A DNA stretch of 64,000 nt. Origin: Vermamoeba vermiformis (taxonomy: Eukaryota > Tubulinea > Echinamoebida). Positions within the stretch are counted from its first letter, which is position 1. Each line of letters starts with the position of its first letter. Shown in pieces: positions 35,654 to 46,366 of the stretch. Position numbers and translations under genes: made by a program. The stretch lies in contig JBEWZL010000098.1 in assembly GCA_045837725.1 (NCBI GenBank), positions 124,001 through 188,000 on the forward strand, read 5' to 3'. Under the pieces are notes generated by a model. The model was not told the origin of the DNA and did no database searches. It saw only the letters and a list, made by a program, of their open reading frames with translations.

Positions 35654-37246
35654 ATGAGCAACACAAAAGCGCAGCACAATCCAGAAGAGAATTTAATTCG
35701 ATATGGCCAGCTCGAGGATGAGCTCGGAGGGTCTATTCGAACTGCAGAACGAAGGCTAAGTCAGGTACCTGACTGATTGAAGATCCACGATCTACCGGAC
35801 AAATTTAACAATTAATATAGGCCATTCATGCAAATAGATTAAAGCAAAAGGAATTACAAAGATTTGATAAAGAATACACCGATTTAGACAAGCTTTTGGA
35901 GGATCTGCCAAAAAAATTATCGCACAAAATAATGGTAAATCGAGCTCTATATTTTTATTACCCTTGTATTCATATTTAGACCAATTTGCACTTAACGCAC
36001 GCCTATTTGGATTTTTTAGAATTATTTGAAATTTTTCTAATATTTATCTATAGGTACCTCTCAGTACTGTAGCATTTATGCCCGGTGAAATATACAATAC
36101 GAACAAAGTTAAAGTATTATTAGGCGAAAATTATTTTGTCAAATGCTCCACATCACACGCACAGTCAATATTGCGCAGACGCCAAGATTGTACGTACTTC
36201 TACTCGTTCAATTAATTATAAGAGGTTAATTAAACTAATATCCGTCTATTATTAGTTATTAAGGAGAGTATGGCACAGATAGACAAGCAATTCAAAGAGT
36301 TGAAGACACGTGTCGGACTTACAACGGAATTGCTAGACGTGTCAGAGGTAAGCACAGTAGCAATAATTTAATAGGCATCATTGAGTATCGTGCATCGAAT
36401 CCGTATTTAATGATTTTGTACTTTAGGCGGACGATCTGGTCGAAATTCGAGAAGATTATAATTCAGACGAAGAGTCAACAGGTACGATCTTATGAGTATC
36501 ATATTGATAGCCCTTTGCGCAATAATCTGATTTTGTTTGGTGATTTCAGTGCCGTTGAAATTAGCGCCAGTATCACAAAAGCCCAAGCCAACAATAGAAG
36601 TGATTTCATCCAAGCCTGCGCAAGATGAGAGCGATGAAGACGACGATGAGAATATGCGCATGATCAACGAGTACTTGCGACGTGAAGAAGCAGATGAGGA
36701 AGAGGATGACAGCGATGAAGAGTATTTCGAACAAGATCCAGGCCCCGTGCAAGGCGTTCAAGAAAAGATGGCAAAACAAACCTTAAATAGCACTAAGCCC
36801 CAGACATCTGCGATTGTTACTGAAAAACAACCACTCAAGTCTGCCATGAAGCAAGCCAAGCCCGTGCTTGAAACAGAGGCAGATCTGGATATGCCTCCCT
36901 TAGTCTCTATTTCAGCGAACTCTGGCAAGGTCGTGGACCAGTTGCCGACTATTAAATCATCCGCGAGTAAGAGTGCGCCTAGTGAACCGAAGCCCGCGAA
37001 GAAAGGTGTCAGTTTTTCGGATCCGTCCCCGTTCAAACCTATCGTGGAAAAACCGATGCAAGATGACGAAGAAGAGGATAGATTTGTTGTAAATATGGTA
37101 AGTGATCCATTACATATCCGTTGCTGAATCATATGTGAGCTCACTGGCACTTTCTGTAGGCGAGTACCGTCAACACTAAGCCCGCAGCTAGCAGCGACGA
37201 GCCTCCAAAACGCGTATCAAAATTCAAGCAACAAATGTCTAAATAA
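35654..37246 (+). CDS. URI1-like unconventional prefoldin
   Basis: About seven exons join in phase. The N-terminal half is a prefoldin alpha-type domain: two coiled helices flank a beta segment with STVAFMPGEIYNTNKVKVLL and a second helix SMAQIDKQFKELKTRVGL. The C-terminal half is acidic and disordered (ESDEDDDENM, EEADEEEDDSDEEYF). It ends with the URI-type boxes KKGVSFSDPSPF and RVSKFKQQM. URI1 binds RPB5 and R2TP and acts in RNA polymerase assembly and TOR-linked signalling. The order prefoldin, acidic region, GVSF box, then RVSKFK is characteristic, and the length of about 390 residues is near or below typical. Confidence 0.85.
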
Positions 37247-37511
37247 TGTACAGGTATTAAATTTTCATCATTTAATGCATTCAGAGTTCAAATTGACGGA
37301 TCCAACAAAATTAGAAATTTTTTTCGTTATTTCCATAATCCTCAAGTTCTCGAATCGCCTTGCTAATCTTTGCCCCGTAATAATATTGTTCCCTGATCTT
37401 GAGCTCATTTATTGGAAATCTTTTAGCGGAAGGAGCCCTTCCACCCCTCCGCCCCAAAAAATGTTTAAAAATAGCAGTATTGCCGCCTTTCATTTTTCTA
37501 AATAGAACTTC

Positions 37512-40500
37512 ATGAATACCATAACAGACCTTATTCCTCAAGTATCCTCGACAACGAGAAACATTCTCGGGGTGGCGATCGCGTCCGGGTTGGGCCTCGT
37601 TGCGCTCAATAAACTTAGGTCAAATCGGTCGCGACCGAAGAGACTGCCTCGAAGACCAGCAAATAGAGTTGTAAAGAACTCATGCGTCGACCTGGTAGCT
37701 GGATTTGAGCTGGATGCCGACCTTTTGGGCAACAAGGCGTACCATTTGACCAACTTGAAAGCGCTGCAACTCAATGTACCCAATGCATTCGTAGTAACAT
37801 CCGTGGTCTACGAGAGGCACATTGAGCGCTGCAATTGTGACGACTTGATTGCCAGCCTGGCAGACACAAGCTTAAGCGGTAAGATAATTATTATAAAATA
37901 TATACGACAGTAAATTGATTATGTGATTATATAGCACTGATTAAGTTTTTATTCCTAATAAATGCAATAAATTTAAATGTTAAATTTTCAGTGTGTTGAT
38001 GTTATTATTAGATCCTAATCTAAATTAACAGACGCTCAAGTTGAAGAAAATTGTCGTAAAATCAGAGATAGAGTTTTGTCAACGGAAGTCGCGCCAGACT
38101 TACTCGCAGAATGCCAGCAGTTCCTTTCTCAGTTCGAAGGTCCTCTCGGCGTCGCTGTTAGATCGAGTAGCAATCAAGAAGACTCAAAAGGAAAAGCTTT
38201 TGCTGGTCAATTCGAAACTTATTTGAATGTGTCTAAGAATTCTAAAGGTATTTTTTGTTAAGGTCAACTTCAGACCGTAAGACTTGCTCACGATATTTAT
38301 AGATGTTACGGATAAGATCAAGCAAGTATGGGCATCATTATGGACGCCACATGTCATATTATATCGTCGCAAAATGAACTCCAATGAAGTGTCCATTCAC
38401 CCTAAAATGTCCGTGGTCGTGCAAGAGATGGTAGATTCAGCCGTCAGTGGTGTCATATTCAGCGTCAATCCGTTTGGCATGTTCACTGAAGCAATGATCG
38501 AAAGTTACTTCGGTCAAGGCGAGTCACTGGTTTCAGGCGAAATTTCACCGGATCAGTTCATCGTCAACAGAGCTGATCGTAAGATCGTCAAGCAGTCCAT
38601 TGATGTGCATAAGAAGTACGCTATGTACGGTGAGTAATTCTCAAATTGCGGCCTTTGTTCTGCTCTAGGCTAACTTATCGGGAGCTGCAGCGAGCAAAGA
38701 TGGAGGCTTGGTTAAGACAGAACTTTCTCCTTCACTAGCCAAGTCACCTTCATTAACACCTGCGCAAGTGAAGCAACTTGTCGAGCTGGCATTAGAGGTC
38801 GAAAATGAGCTCGAGGCACCTCAAGGTAAGTTTTGTAGCTGGTCGATGAATCACACTCATTCGTTGCAGACATTGAGTTTGCGCTCGACAAGTCAGGCAA
38901 GATTTACTTGTTGCAAGCGAGACCTATCACTACGGGCACGAAGAAGTACTCCTTTTTAAAGGAATGGAAGGCACCAGGCCCTGGTACGTCCTAATGAAAT
39001 TGTCCAAACTGTAACTTATGAGATGGGCATACAGGTGTGTGGACCAAAGAAAATGCGCATCTTAACACGCCTGTCACGCGATTGTATTCCAAGGCAGTGG
39101 AAAAGAATCTGGTGGAAGGCATGCGCTACAGTTCAGCACAGATGTGCGCACCACTGGAAACAATTGAGCAAAAGACCGTCAATGGCTTCGTATATGGTGC
39201 TCCACGTAGTGTCGGCGCACCTCCTAGCGCAAACGGTAAGCGCATACTAATCAAAAGGTGACAAAGTTGACACGTGTCATCGCAGGACCCCCACCAAAAT
39301 GGATCTTTAAAGCACTTGTTCGCATTCACCCCACACTTCGCAAGCGTCTCGCTGGCATTGAAAACGTGTACAAAACCAAGGCTTGGCGCAAACAAATGGA
39401 GTGCTGGCTCAACGAAGACAGAGCTAAGTGCATCGATGGTACACTGGCACTGTCAGCTGTAGATGTCTCTGCACTCTCTGATGACGCGCTGCTAGCTCAT
39501 TTTGTCAAGTGCTACGAGAACGTACGTGACAATATTATTCTCGAGCAGCTAGATTCTAATCGTAGATCAGTGGGGCCTCATGATCTTCCATCATCACAAG
39601 TACACCTTCACCAGCATTACATCTGTCGGAGATTTCTTAGTCCACTTGAAGGAGTGGGGCATCGACTTAATTGACGGCATGCACTTGTTGAGTGGTTTGG
39701 ATCCCATCAGTTACGGGTACGTTAAACACAAGCACAAGGCGGGGTAGCTGACAGCATTATCTGTAGAGTCGAGACATTTGCAGTAGATGACGTATACAAG
39801 TCATTCAAGGAAGATGCCGATGCCCTGCATCTGTTGAAGAACTCCGAAGAAAAGCCAGAAATTGTGCTGGAGAAATTGAGAAACAGATCTGGACCGGTCA
39901 CAGAAGCACTTAAAAAATGTAAGTCAATCACTTGTTCTTGCAGTACATCTGTCTAACTACGACACAAGTCACGCTCCTCGCTGGATTTAGACCGAGCAAG
40001 GGCTACGACATCGACCAGCCAAGCGTCCAAGAAGTGCCGCACTTGTTCTTGGAGGGACTGAGAAAGACGTACGAGTACGGTGCCAAAGAGTTTGTGATCC
40101 CGTCTCCTTCACAAGAAGAAATCAACTCGGTCAGAAATCGCGTGCCGGAGAAAGGTATTATCGAGATTTACTTATTAAGCGTTAGTCTAACCCTGCCAGA
40201 CCGTGCGCTGTTCGACGAATTGCTCGCTGAAGCACAATACATGTACCCGCTCCGCGATCAACGAGCCATGTACGGTGACCTGCTGGCCTGCGGTCCATTG
40301 CGATTTGCAGTGCTTGAGATTGGAAAGAGACTGGTGCAGAAGAAAATACTTCCCAGGGCTGAGGTGCGCCAAAGCAAAATCAGATAAATTCACGAGTACT
40401 AACGCACGATTAGCTGGCTCTGAGTGCGAGTGACGAAGAGCTGACGCTGATGCTGAGCAAGCCCAACGAGGACCATTCAGCCTTGGCAGCACTATTGCAA

Positions 40501-41126
40501 GAATGGGACGAGTACAGACGTACGACTGACCCTGGCACAGTGCCCGAGTTCTTGGGCGGTGTGCCTGCTGAGCCACCTCCAGCTGACTGGTAAGTAAAGA
40601 ACTCTATAAGACAGAGGAAGGTCTAACACGAGTGCTAGGTTCCCCGACCCGTATTCACAACGCATGATGAAAGCCGTCTCGTTAGTTATTCCAATGGTTC
40701 TCAGCGCTGGTCGTCCAAATCCAGCTGGTCAAGCACTGGAAGACAAGAAACTTGTGGGCATTTCAGGGGCACGTGGTGTCGTTGAAGGACGTGTCAAACT
40801 CGTCAAATCATTGGACACGGACCAGCACAACTTCCAGAAAGGAGGTACGAGCTCACCGTATTATGGATAACTTATCTTATATTGACACGAACGTGACAGA
40901 TATCCTCGTGACGTACTGCACGTCATCCTCGTTCTGCTTGTTGCTGTCACAGAGTGCCGCTGTCATCACTGAAGAAGGCGGTGCTTTGTCACACGCAGCA
41001 ATCACCGCACGTGAGCTGCACATTCCTGCCGTGGTGGCTGCTAGGAATGCCATGCAAGTGCTGCAAGACGGCATGTTGGTGCGAGTTGACGGCAATGCTG
41101 GCATCGTGCACATATTGTCAGAATAA
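37512..41126 (+). CDS. PEP-synthase/Rph-like phosphotransferase
   Basis: About fourteen exons. The N-terminus has a hydrophobic segment (ILGVAIASGLGLVAL) followed by Arg/Pro-rich residues, suggesting a membrane anchor or organelle import. The ATP-grasp PPDK_N domain shows GNKAYHLTNLKAL, VAVRSSSNQEDSKGKAFAGQ, VVVQEMV and DIEFALDKSGKIYLLQARPI. A linker of about 500 residues leads to the swivelling phosphohistidine domain at the C-terminus, with the catalytic His in EEGGALSHAAI and then ELHIPAVVA. There is no C-terminal PEP/pyruvate barrel. That makes it like rifampicin phosphotransferase or the fungal/protist PEP-synthase-like group rather than true PPDK. The acceptor substrate is unknown. One splice near 39950 is uncertain. 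Bacterial origin of the family is established; the transfer age here is not known. Confidence 0.88.
39269..39280. promoter_or_regulatory. TGACACGTGTCA palindrome in an intron
   Basis: An exact copy lies in the 50-nt intron 39237-39286 of the PEP-synthase-like gene, six bases from its 3' splice site. Confidence 0.55.
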
Positions 41127-41189
41127 ATGTTCAAATAATAAATTAGTAATTTTTTGTTTATTTACGACGCATTTGTTTTTTGTTCGGCA

Positions 41190-43959
41190 CTAACTGACGC
41201 GCACACGATTAGCCTCCCAGTTGATCAAACCAGGATAACTGGACTTGGTCTCCATGCTGAACAACAATGTTGCGCCTTCACGTTTCTGTTCAATGACTGC
41301 ACCGTGATCTTCTAAAAACTTTTTGCACTCTTCTTCGTTCTCAAAATGCAGTTCTTTAATAATAAATTCAAACGGCACTTCGGGTCGGAACCTGAAACAA
41401 GGTTAATCGAGCTGCATTAACCATGACTACGACTTGTGACTTACGATTTGCTCATGACTTTCAGCGCAATAAATCGCACGTCATCGAAGAGTGCTTCCAT
41501 AATGTATTGCCCCATATTCGGTGCTTTGTCATATAAGTTGAAAAAGCCGTGATAATCTTGCAAGAAAAATGCCCGTTCAACCTGATAGCAATAATATTAA
41601 TGGGTACAAGTCAATTCTAACGGTAATATAGTCGTATTACGTACTTGCATAGCGTGCTTGATAAACGCATTGCTTTTCATATCTTTCGTTAAATCTTTAT
41701 ACAATAATACAAGACCTAATCCATAGTGTTAATATATTTTTTCAGAGTGAGTCTAGTGCGCTACTTACTTGAATTGTTTCGCTCATACAATAAATACAAA
41801 ATTCTATACGCAGTGAACTCCATGACGTTGCCAGGCACGCCCATATTATACAACACTTTCAGATTGGACTGGCACTGATTGAACTCGATAATGTCGCCGT
41901 TCTCTAAACACAGCCGCGCGTGTGTCTCGTACACTTCGACAGCGAACTCGTTTTTGATGCTTTGTACCTGCACCACATGCCTGCATTAGTACGCGACACC
42001 TCGATGTTAGCAATCACAATGCGACTCACAGTGAGATCTTGTCGAATGGACTTCATTTGCTCGCAGACATAGTCCCAGTCCTCAGTGTTTTTCCACCGCT
42101 CTTTGACCATTTGAAAAGACTGTTTTAACACGGCTTCAGGTCTGACGGTTGACGGGTCTGGCACGCGTGTCAAGCGGAAATATTCTTTTTCTAGCGCCGT
42201 TGACGTGCCTTTTATGGTCATTTTATCCCAGTCAATTTCATCTGTCATCTAAAAAGATCAAGTGTCACATCAATAACACTTCCTATTTAGGCAATTACAA
42301 TGCCATTACGTACCGTGTCAATGAGCGGTCCTCGAACGGGCTGTGAGAACACAACAGGATTCTTTTTCTTGTGCTCTTTGTTGTCTTTTTGAAATCGTTT
42401 CCGCCGTTCATCTGCGCGCTCATCTTGAAAATTCTTTTCGATACTATATATGGGAATAACCTCAGTTGGTAACTATAATACTAATATAGTAATAATGCTG
42501 CGTACCTGGGTGCCTTCCTCTTGCCTAAAATAGTCACGGTGACTTTGCCAGGCCTGAACATAATTCACAAATGTTAGTAACAAAGTTAATATACCTAACC
42601 CAATGCTATAGTCAATGTGCGAGTATGAATCAACAACACATCGTTAATATAATGTTATAAATATCACGAACAATACGGGCACGGGCTCTTTGAGCCAATC
42701 TTTCGTGTTCAAATTGCCGTCAGTGATGGCCTGTTTGATGGCATCGCGCAACAAGAGCTCCATTTGACTCTTTTCTTCCTCGGCTAAACAAAGAAAGCAC
42801 GTGATTGGTCAGTTACTGCTCGTAGAATTATTACTTCACGGACTTACTTTCACAGGTCGCAAAAGATCGTTCAACATAAGCACGCACATCAGGGGTCCAA
42901 TTAACCCTATTTAACATAAAGGTAAGTAAATTATAGTGCTACATATGATAGACTAGGCACTTAAGCCACGTACGAGGACTGTTGTTGTTTTTGTTGCTGT
43001 TGGATCTGTTGTCGTTTCAATTTCCTCTGCTGACTCTTCGACAACTGCTGTGCAATGCTCGAGGCCTGTTGCACTTTGGTTTGAAAGTCGTTGTCGGGCC
43101 CTGGTGCCGCGCTATTGTTGTTATTGGGCTTGGGCTGTTGAGGCAACAGTCCTGCTGCGCGTTTTTGTGCCTCTAATTTCTTTTCTATTGATAATTAACG
43201 TTAATAACATGTTCCATATCTGTATATTGCCATTTCTCGGCAATGTTATACCGCTAAAATAATTAGCTAGATCTTGCCACCGTCAAGTCGCCCATCAATT
43301 ATATGTATAGTATAGTGTACTTACTGGCCTCATCTAATTGCTGTGCCTGTTGTATTGTCGGATAATTGTTCGCATAACTCGCGGCAGTGCTGGCAGCAGT
43401 TTGACCCGTGCCAGTGTACGTCGCTTGTTGCTGGTACTGCTGTGGCCAGTAGCCGTAATATTGATAGTATTGATAATATTGTTGGTACTATTAATAAATG
43501 TCATATGAGTAAGGCTATTAGATAATTACTGGGGTAGTACCTGCTCCGGCGTCATTTGTTGATTGTAACCATAATTAGCCCTAGTAGCGAAGATAAATTA
43601 ATATCTAGCTAGTTAAAATATATCATATGTAGTACCAAGCAGCGGCCCATTGTTGCTGTTGCGCATCAGTGCCAGCAGGCCAAGTTCCTGAAATTAATAA
43701 ATTGTAAACTTGTCCCAAAAATCGGAATAAATTTAATATAATATTACCTGTATTCTGTTGATATTGTTGTGTCATATTAGCCGTTTGACCTGGCGTAAAA
43801 CCGCCTCTATTCAATTATAAAATTAATTCAAATTCAGATCTCGATAATGGCCATGTAAATAGACCAAACATTACTATATTCATGCAAAGGGAAAATACAA
43901 AATTAATTATCTATTTCCTGTCCTTAAACGTACTGTTGAGCTGAGTTTGGATTTGACAT
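41190..43959 (-). CDS. LENG8/THP3-like SAC3/GANP domain protein
   Basis: About fourteen exons from ATG 43957-43959. The N-terminus is Gln/Tyr/Asn-rich ([20 protein letters not shown]). A conserved LENG8 segment follows ([10 protein letters not shown], then [20 protein letters not shown]), then a basic helix and the SAC3/GANP domain: [48 protein letters not shown] and [13 protein letters not shown]. It ends [11 protein letters not shown]3/LENG8 proteins bind Csn12-like partners and act in transcription-coupled mRNA splicing or export. Most exon joins are clear; the join before [13 protein letters not shown] is tentative. Convergent with the PEP-synthase-like gene, 63 bp apart. Confidence 0.88.
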
Positions 43960-44021
43960 CACATCTATCTTCGTGGATCAAATGTAATAATTGGCTAATA
44001 CTTCTATATTATTAGCTCTAT

Positions 44022-44297
44022 TTACAATTTTGTCTTCAGTTGTGGTCTGATGCTCGAAATAGAAATGTTGGTTGAAAGCCGCGACACCGTAACATACACT
44101 TCAAGTTTTTTTTCGTTCCAAATCGAACCCAAAAAGGATTCAGCCAATTCCACGTATTCCACGAGATTATTTAAAATTTTAAACATCGTCGCAATTTGAC
44201 AACTACCACTCAAGAAAAAATAGCCAGAATTAATATGTAATGCCGTCAGTGCTCTGACACTAAAACGACACCCGAACCGTACACGAAAAAAAGCCAT
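44022..44297 (-). CDS. Hypothetical ORF, possibly an exon
   Basis: An open frame of 91 codons with a helical then beta-rich segment (FKILNNLVEYVELAESFLGS, then VYVTVSRLSTNISIS). It lies directly after the tail-anchored protein in the same direction, but no in-phase junction to it was found. It may be a separate small gene or a chance frame. Confidence 0.25.
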   Translation of the reverse strand: MAFFRVRFGCRFSVRALTALHINSGYFFLSGSCQIATMFKILNNLVEYVELAESFLGSIWNEKKLEVYVTVSRLSTNISISSIRPQLKTKL

Positions 44298-44306
44298 TGC
44301 CCTGAT

Positions 44307-44915
44307 TTAAATGCCGCATGCGCGCTCACCAACTGCCAAAGCTACTCCCACTACGACGCCAAAAACAATGGAGAGCAAAAAGAAAGGCTCTGGCCTGAAA
44401 GAATATATCAGCAGCTTGCTCCATACCAGAGGAAATTACTAATTTCCGGAAAAAGCCGGACGAAAACGAATCATTCTAAAAAAATACTTACAGACACGAG
44501 GAGCTTGAAGCCGCCAAGTAAATGAACATAGATACTCGAAGCTAACTTCTGTTTTTTTGTCGTTGGTCAGATTTACGTTGAAGCTCGAAATAATCGCGCA
44601 ACTTGTATCAAATAATTTTGAAGAATAAATATCAAAATATTGTGTAATAGTCTTGCGATCTTTGGTCCCCCGGAAATCGAAAAATAAATAATTGTGAAAT
44701 CCAGGCGGAAGATGTGCTGAAACTGAATCTTTGGCATTGTTTGTAGGGTGACGTATCATTTTTGAGTGTATTAATGGTCCAAATATTTTTTGGAAGTACG
44801 CTGCAATTGTTTTGAACGGGATTGCAAGCATTGGTGGCTCGATGCACTTGCCTTCCGCCAGTGTTTCTTCCTCCCACTCCAAGTGCTGAATTTGGTCATT
44901 AGTATTGTCGGCCAT
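44307..44915 (-). CDS. Unknown protein with C-terminal membrane anchor
   Basis: Exon 1 (44915-44488) encodes about 142 residues. It starts MADNTNDQIQHLEWEEE, then MLAIPFKTIAAYFQKIFGP and alternating hydrophobic strands (NYLFFDF, VSFEYLCSFTWRLQAP). A GTATTT donor joins in phase to exon 2 (44394-44307). Exon 2 adds one transmembrane segment (FFLLSIVFGVVVGVALAVG) and a short tail, ERACGI. The layout, a soluble domain then a single C-terminal helix, suggests a tail-anchored protein. A lipid-binding VASt-like fold is conceivable but not supported by motifs. If intron 1 is not removed, the frame ends a few residues further on, without the anchor. Confidence 0.5.
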
Positions 44916-45321
44916 CGTCCCGACGTGCTTTACAATAAAAATAAATGCGTTGTAATGGACAATTCCAAAAAGCGTAAGTCTTGAAGTGTTTTCGGACTGA
45001 CAGGGAACCTCACGCGAAGTCCTAGTCGAGCTAATACGTACAGTATACCTGCTTCTAACGCAAACGCGATTTTAACATTCCATCTAAATTAATGCCCTTG
45101 TTGCCACTAGATGGGATGAGAAAGTAAGGGTTAATCAACTTTCGTGTGATCTTCGTCTCCATGGCTCTTTAACCACTATTCTGAATGACTCGAATCTAAA
45201 TAAATGCGAAACCAAACAAAGACACATGCCAAACGAATGTAAACCAGTTGGCGCCTTTTTTTAAATTTTCATTTGTCCTCAAACCATCACGTTCGAAGCA
45301 ACAATAGCACGATAATATATC
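44916..45321. other. Divergent promoter region
   Basis: About 400 bp separate the tail-anchored gene (-) and PSF2 (+). No gene was seen; short T-runs and no recognised boxes. Confidence 0.45.
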
Positions 45322-46289
45322 ATGGCACTAGATTTGAGTATTACCGCAGCTCAGATCGAATTTCTAGCCGAGGATGAAAAAGTCACGATCATCCCTAACT
45401 TCAAGCTGGATTCAATGGCATTTATCGGGGTAAGTCACTATAAATTAATTTGTAGTGCAGGGATTATAATAGCGAGAAATCACGGCTTTTTTACTCGAAT
45501 TATAAATTTATAATTAACGAAATAATATCGTAGGGCGAGTACGGACCGTTTATCCCTTTAGTGCCCATAGATATTCCATTATGGCTCGCGATTACATTTA
45601 AGAAAAGACAAAAATGTAAAATTAAGCCTCCTGCGTGGTTGTCAGTCGGTATGGGCGCGATCCATTCTCTTTGCTATTATAGAACTCGTATTAATTAATC
45701 TGCAGATCATTTAACCAACGTACTTGCTGCTGAGCGAAAATCAGCGGGCAGTAAAGGCATTTTAACGTTTGAAAAGCTGCCGTTCCATTACATGGAGATC
45801 GCGACACAACTGCTTGATAAGTAAGCCTCAAACACTCGATATTGACTCGAATAGATGTTAATGCTGTGTATATCAGTGCCTCAGATGATATTCCAAATAG
45901 CGAGCGTATTAGAACGCTAATAGAAGACTTGTGGGCTCAACGTAACAACAAGATCCGCGATGGTTTAGCGTCCGGAGTTCAGAGTCAAAATCGCCATTTT
46001 ATTGGTGTAAGTACTTTAATATACAATTCAATGAGAAATATAGAACGTTGCGGGTACTAACAGTGGTTACATCCAGCTCAACGATGTTTGTGCACTTGAA
46101 TTGAACACATTGCGACCACTGCTATTAGAAACGATGAATAAGATGCATGCGCTCGAAGCAGAGTCTACTGGCGTACAATCAGTCAAAAATCCGTTCCAGT
46201 ACACACCTGGATCCGGTTCCTCGCGCGCCACTCAAGGCTCAGCCAGTTCTACTGCTACTCGTCGTTCTGTGCGTCAATTTAACCAGTAA
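45322..46289 (+). CDS. psf2: GINS complex subunit PSF2
   Basis: Five exons join in phase, about 220 residues. The N-terminus gives [20 protein letters not shown], then [20 protein letters not shown] and [12 protein letters not shown], the hallmark PSF2 signature. The helical part follows ([49 protein letters not shown]). PSF2 is one of four GINS subunits that join Cdc45 and MCM2-7 in the replicative helicase and act at origins and forks in the nucleus. A short Ser/Thr/Arg-rich tail of about 40 residues follows the conserved domain. Confidence 0.97.
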
Positions 46290-46366
46290 TATATATGAAA
46301 CTCATCGCCATATCCGAGTGGATAGTCGGTGCTTGTAAATAGAGAATTATAAAACAATTATTTTTA

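Noticed and set aside
37512-41126. Bacterial contamination for the PEP-synthase-like gene
   Set aside because: It contains many host-type short introns with standard splice sites.
45180-45200. Possible tRNA B-box (actcgaatct)
   Set aside because: Does not fit GGTTCGANTCC and no paired arms are nearby.
46300-46345. tRNA-like string (ccgagtggat)
   Set aside because: No cloverleaf, no B-box and no acceptor stem could be drawn.
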